9,053 nt of DNA, taken from the NCBI RefSeq assembly GCF_043951865.1, contig NZ_JBINJF010000059.1, forward strand, positions 1-9,053, given 5' to 3'. Under the pieces are notes generated by a model that was given only the letters and a program-made list of their open reading frames with translations, was not told where the DNA came from and ran no database searches. How positions within the stretch are numbered: position 1 is the first letter of the stretch; each line of letters opens with the position of its first letter. This document shows, piece after piece, positions 7,801 to 9,053 of the stretch. The position numbers were made by a program, and so were the translations under genes. Source of the DNA: JAMQKA01 sp043951865. Lineage in GTDB: Bacteria; Bacteroidota; Rhodothermia; Balneolales; Balneolaceae.

Positions 7801-8060
7801 TGGGTGGAGGAGCGGTCGCGGGTGAGGCGGCGGACGGCCTCGTTGATCTGCTCTGCGGGTACGTCGGGATTGAAGGCTTCCAGCTTGCTCCGAAGCCGCG
7901 GCTCCAGCACTACCTCGTCCCGCGTCTGGCGGCCCAGGGTGCCGGGATTGCCTTCAGAGGCCAGCACCTCGTCGTAGGCGTTGATTGTCTCCCATCCCAG
8001 TTCCTCAAATAGATCAATCGCTGGTTGCTCTACCGCTTGGTCTTCGGAGTATTTGCTCAT
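4869..8060 (-). CDS. hsdR: Type I restriction enzyme R subunit (nuclease and translocase)
   Basis: HsdR of 1063 residues; in the type I complex with HsdM and HsdS it pumps DNA with ATP and cuts it. The PD-(D/E)XK nuclease is at residues 149-183, with D150, E164 and K166 (RPD, then FELKK) at almost the same positions as in EcoR124I. The SF2 motor shows Walker A HTQGSGKS (299-306), DEAH (404-407), TGTPL (431-435), TGFDCPSL (652-659) and motif VI QTIARANRVY (675-684). A charged helical C-terminal domain (about 720-1063) should contact the methylase core. A start 66 bases further upstream is open, but its extra 22 residues are read from the palindrome at 8091-8118, so the ATG at 8060 is preferred; it lacks a Shine-Dalgarno sequence. 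The nuclease and motor part is much richer in G+C than its neighbours (7801-7860 about 72%), which suggests transfer. hsdM and hsdS are not in the window. Confidence 0.96.
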   Translation of the reverse strand: MSKYSEDQAVEQPAIDLFEELGWETINAYDEVLASEGNPGTLGRQTRDEVVLEPRLRSKLEAFNPDVPAEQINEAVRRLTRDRSSTHGVRANKQIYDLIREGIKLEYRNQQGETVRKTLQVIDWQEPENNDHLLVSQLWVHGEYGDKRPDLVAYVNGLPVVLFELKKTGRSVRDGYAYNLSDYKDTIPQLFWYNQMIILSNGTETKVGTITSPWEQYGEWKKISDEDEPGIVTLETAIRGICDKQRLADLMEHFILFDDVKANPKKLLARNHQYLGVNNAIEAVKSIEENKGRLGVFWHTQGSGKSYSMVFLTRKIMRALTGDWKFVIVTDRLDLDDQIYKNFASVGAVTEPEQEIRADSKEQLQQLLRENHRYVFTLIHKFHTRDSEEFPVLSTDDDIIVITDEAHRTQYDTLAMNMRKALPNAAFLGFTGTPLIKGQDEKTREVFGDYVSVYDFKQSIEDGATVPLYYENRIPELQLTNEHLNEELEALLDEAMLNEAQEEKLEREFRQEYHLITRQDRLEAIAEDLVQHFLDRGYMGKGMMICIDRYTAVRMYDLVQAEWEREQWRVKRELQAASGMQKDRWLERLHYLQETDMAVVISKSQNEIQDFEQEGLDIRPHRKRKENENLEEKFKDPEDELRLVFVCAMWITGFDCPSLSTLYLDKPMKNHTLMQTIARANRVYGEKNNGLIVDYVGVFRNLQKALATYATGHEPDDPDATNPVKDKAELVNQLREAVAEAKEFCEQQGVDLEKIIEAKGFDTSKYQKEFARAIVEYEELGDKVDDAVDEVLINDQKKKEFIKHANVVDRLYKAILPDPKAEEFLPVRAALKAIKDRIKIIGPQQTDDISEVKKKISDKLDESIVSEPYEIYDDGNLIDIGKVDFEKLKERFAKKKHKRVELQKMKSVIEQRVQEMVQQNRTRMDFKERYEEMIEKYNNYNISVEVQLEELFNLVKDLDEEAERHARENLSEEQLAVFDIVTQHEKIELTKKERDQIKEGITELLEKLNQSKTVTDWKKQQRRIADVKVTIEKELDNILPDQYDRQLFSQTCNEVFDHVWQRY

Positions 8061-8065
8061 GTAAT

Positions 8066-8082
8066 GAATTTTGAATTCGAAT
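8066..8082 (-). repeat. ATTC repeats in the hsdR leader
   Basis: On the minus strand ATTC occurs three times with spacings of 6 and 7 bases, ending six bases before the hsdR ATG. It is a looser version of the heptamer repeat seen at 123-143 and 3301-3335. It occupies the place where a Shine-Dalgarno sequence would be expected. Confidence 0.35.
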
Positions 8083-8090
8083 CTAAGCCT

Positions 8091-8118
8091 GTTGGGACAC
8101 GCCATGGCGTGTCCGTAC
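8091..8118 (-). repeat. REP-like palindrome between RAYT and hsdR (family 1)
   Basis: The core GGACACGCCATGGCGTGTCC (8095-8114) is a perfect 20-bp palindrome. Two mismatched positions separate it on each side from an outer GT/AC pair, making 28 nt. On the minus strand the foot reads GTAC, where the copy in the RAYT gene has GTAG; 23 of 28 positions are identical between the two. In RNA it would form a very stable hairpin 31 bases before the hsdR start codon and could affect hsdR expression or mRNA stability. Confidence 0.75.
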
Positions 8119-8132
8119 AAGGGCAAAATTTT

Positions 8133-8717
8133 TTATAGATTGGCAGCCATATATTCCACAGCCTGCTCGTGAATTTCATTGCTGTTTGGATTTTCCCGAT
8201 CTATCTGCCAACGCAATGGATTATTTAAAATATACTTCCTGATACGATGCAGGGCCTTTTCATTGCGGATTATATGATCGTAAAACCGGGACTGCCATGC
8301 AAAATATTCATGCCCATTGGCATTGCACCAGGTGAGGGATCCTTTGTAATGATTGATAATCATGGATAATGATTGGGATTGTGGTTTTCCAAATTGTACC
8401 TGGTTCTGTTGGTCGGTGGTATGATCTTCCTTCTGTGGGGACATGCCATTTTGTGGGGACATGCCATGGCATATCCCTACCCGGGCATGATCTACATGAT
8501 CAGGTGTGATCCCCACAATCCCATGCAAATGATTCGGCATTACCACAAATTCATCCAATACCACATTGGGTTGATGGTTCGGGATCTGCCGCCAATAATG
8601 CCAGGCCACACACCCCGGCACCGACAGCCCCATGATGCCGTCCCGGATCTCTCCGAAATGGTGCTGCCGATCCTTGGTGCAGATGGTCACAAAATACAGC
8701 CCGGGATTCCGGTTCAC
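8133..8717 (-). CDS. REP-associated tyrosine transposase (RAYT, Y1/IS200-like)
   Basis: A 194-residue member of the Y1 transposase superfamily that acts on single-stranded REP hairpins. Seen are LYFVTICTKDRQHHFGEI (7-24), the HUH-type motif VVMPNHLHGIV (58-68) with H63 and H65 for metal binding, and WQSRFYDHIIRNE (141-153) with Y146 as the likely nucleophile, then YILNNPLRW (162-170). All catalytic residues are present. The N terminus lacks the basic RRSIRLKGYDY-like lead usual in the family: an in-frame TAA at 8745-8747 closes the frame, and the only start is GTG at 8717. That GTG overlaps the stop of the upstream GIY-YIG gene as GTGA. Residues 80-95, in the variable linker, are encoded by a REP-like palindrome and a duplicated half of it. 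The N-terminal shortening could impair function. Confidence 0.92.
   Translation of the reverse strand: MNRNPGLYFVTICTKDRQHHFGEIRDGIMGLSVPGCVAWHYWRQIPNHQPNVVLDEFVVMPNHLHGIVGITPDHVDHARVGICHGMSPQNGMSPQKEDHTTDQQNQVQFGKPQSQSLSMIINHYKGSLTWCNANGHEYFAWQSRFYDHIIRNEKALHRIRKYILNNPLRWQIDRENPNSNEIHEQAVEYMAANL
8434..8467 (-). repeat. Tandem 18-nt duplication within the RAYT gene
   Basis: TGTGGGGACATGCCAT occurs at 8434-8449 and again at 8452-8467 on the plus strand, an 18-nt period that keeps the reading frame. It encodes the repeated residues GMSPQ (85-89 and 91-95). The second copy is the right-hand half of the adjacent palindrome, so half of that REP-like unit has been duplicated. Confidence 0.75.
8453..8480 (-). 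repeat. REP-like palindrome with 5' GTAG foot inside the RAYT gene (family 1)
   Basis: On the minus strand the 28-nt unit starts GTAGGGATATGCC and is symmetric about the central CCATGG. Twelve of 14 position pairs match and the other two can wobble on one strand. It differs from the copy at 8091-8118 at five positions. The GTAG foot followed by a stem is the arrangement described for RAYT substrates. It encodes RAYT residues 80-89 in a part of the protein that is poorly conserved in the family. Confidence 0.75.
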
Positions 8718-8968
8718 CCCGTGAGATAATTTTCCATTCGATTTTTAATATATCTTTTGCCCCATGCAGTTTTGAGATATTTTTCTCGTTTCGTTGCATC
8801 TTGTTGATTTAAACAACCTTCAAAATAGACTAGCTTTAAAGGTCTTCTATCTTTCGTTGAATTTACCTTCCCCGCCTTGTGATATTGAACACGTTTTCGA
8901 AGATCACTTGTATAACCTGTATAAAAATTTTGGTCCCTTTCAGATTGCAGAACATATACATAACGCGT
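8714..8968 (-). CDS. GIY-YIG nuclease family protein without a canonical start codon (possible pseudogene)
   Basis: An uninterrupted 84-codon frame encodes a small GIY-YIG protein of the UvrC-like single-domain type. Counting ACG (8966-8968) as residue 1, YVYVLQS (3-9) is the GIY part, FYTGYTSDLRKRV (15-27) contains the YIG part and the catalytic arginine R26, H30 follows, and LVYFE (46-50) carries metal-binding E50. Then come KREKYLKT and GKRYIKNR, both typical of the family. The length (about 82-90 residues) is normal. There is no ATG, GTG or TTG in frame before the domain, and TAA at 8969-8971 closes the frame; an ATG to ACG change at the first codon would explain this. The stop TGA overlaps the RAYT start. 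Family members are usually of unknown role. Either it starts at ACG inefficiently or it has been silenced. Confidence 0.8.
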   Translation of the reverse strand, partial: TRYVYVLQSERDQNFYTGYTSDLRKRVQYHKAGKVNSTKDRRPLKLVYFEGCLNQQDATKREKYLKTAWGKRYIKNRMENYLTG

Positions 8969-9009
8969 TTAGGGGTTAGGATTTTAACAATTTTAAACTA
9001 AGAAAGGCC

Positions 9010-9053
9010 ATGCAAACGCTTGATATTCAATATCTTAGGGATGTTAATTCTCA
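9010..9053 (+). CDS. Possible start of a divergent gene, Phd-like antitoxin N terminus (partial)
   Basis: From the ATG at 9010 the frame stays open to the window edge and gives MQTLDIQYLRDVNS. This resembles the first residues of Phd/YefM-like antitoxins, which often read M-x-x-LDIQY followed by a short acidic turn. AGAAAGG lies just before the ATG, rather close for a Shine-Dalgarno sequence. With only 14 residues the assignment is tentative. A minus-strand frame over the same bases (RINIPKILN to a stop at 8998) is an alternative reading. Confidence 0.3.
   Translation, partial: MQTLDIQYLRDVNS

Noticed and set aside
5649..8012. A 787-codon open frame on the plus strand opposite hsdR
   Set aside because: It is antisense to a gene with clear nuclease and helicase motifs. 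High G+C in hsdR removes stop codons from the opposite strand, and the translation is low-complexity, rich in V, L, H and Q, without domains.
8551..8799. An 82-codon minus-strand frame starting MQRNEKNISK
   Set aside because: It runs out of frame through the end of the GIY-YIG gene and the start of the RAYT gene, both of which have clear family motifs.
8998..9051. Minus-strand frame RINIPKILN ending at TAG, as the C terminus of an upstream gene such as hsdS
   Set aside because: Seventeen codons are too few, the sequence does not look like an HsdS tail, and the plus-strand reading of the same bases is more protein-like.

Overview
The window reads as chromosomal DNA of a bacterium from the Bacteroidota / Balneolota / Rhodothermota side of the tree. 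The supports are several genes with little or no Shine-Dalgarno signal, a lipoprotein of that style, heptameric ATTCNNN intergenic repeats, and a REP-associated tyrosine transposase (RAYT) with GTAG-type palindromes. This is an inference from style; no ribosomal or other phylogenetic marker gene is present. Apart from a possible gene start at the right edge, every recognisable gene lies on the minus strand, so transcription runs from high to low coordinates.

Right part (about 4869-9053): a gene chain read leftwards. It starts with a small GIY-YIG nuclease gene (8968-8714) that lacks a normal start codon. Next comes a RAYT (8717-8133) whose GTG start overlaps the nuclease stop as GTGA. Last is a full-length type I restriction subunit HsdR (8060-4869) with nuclease and helicase motifs. 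No hsdM or hsdS is in the window. Two related 28-nt palindromes sit here, one inside the RAYT reading frame and one between RAYT and hsdR. They have the foot-plus-stem layout of REP elements, so they are probably substrates of this transposase family. A plus-strand start at 9010 may be the first codons of a Phd-like antitoxin.

Middle (2740-4868): a 63-residue two-helix membrane protein overlaps a 246-residue lipoprotein of unknown function. Two gene-poor stretches flank the pair (4322-4868 and 2740-3414). The first carries adjacent palindromes. The second carries a further GTAG-type palindrome of a different family and a five-unit heptamer repeat.

Left part (1-2739): a soluble histidine kinase with four PAS domains and a HisKA_2-type dimerisation/phosphoacceptor domain, with no response regulator next to it. 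Downstream of it are a short sequence nearly identical to the 3' end of 16S rRNA and a 253-bp element with perfect 23-bp terminal inverted repeats, probably a MITE.

The most unusual part is the GIY-YIG / RAYT / HsdR chain with its embedded REP sequences: a nuclease, a single-strand transposase and a restriction motor physically coupled. Whether this is a functional unit or an insertion scar in a restriction locus cannot be decided from the window alone.
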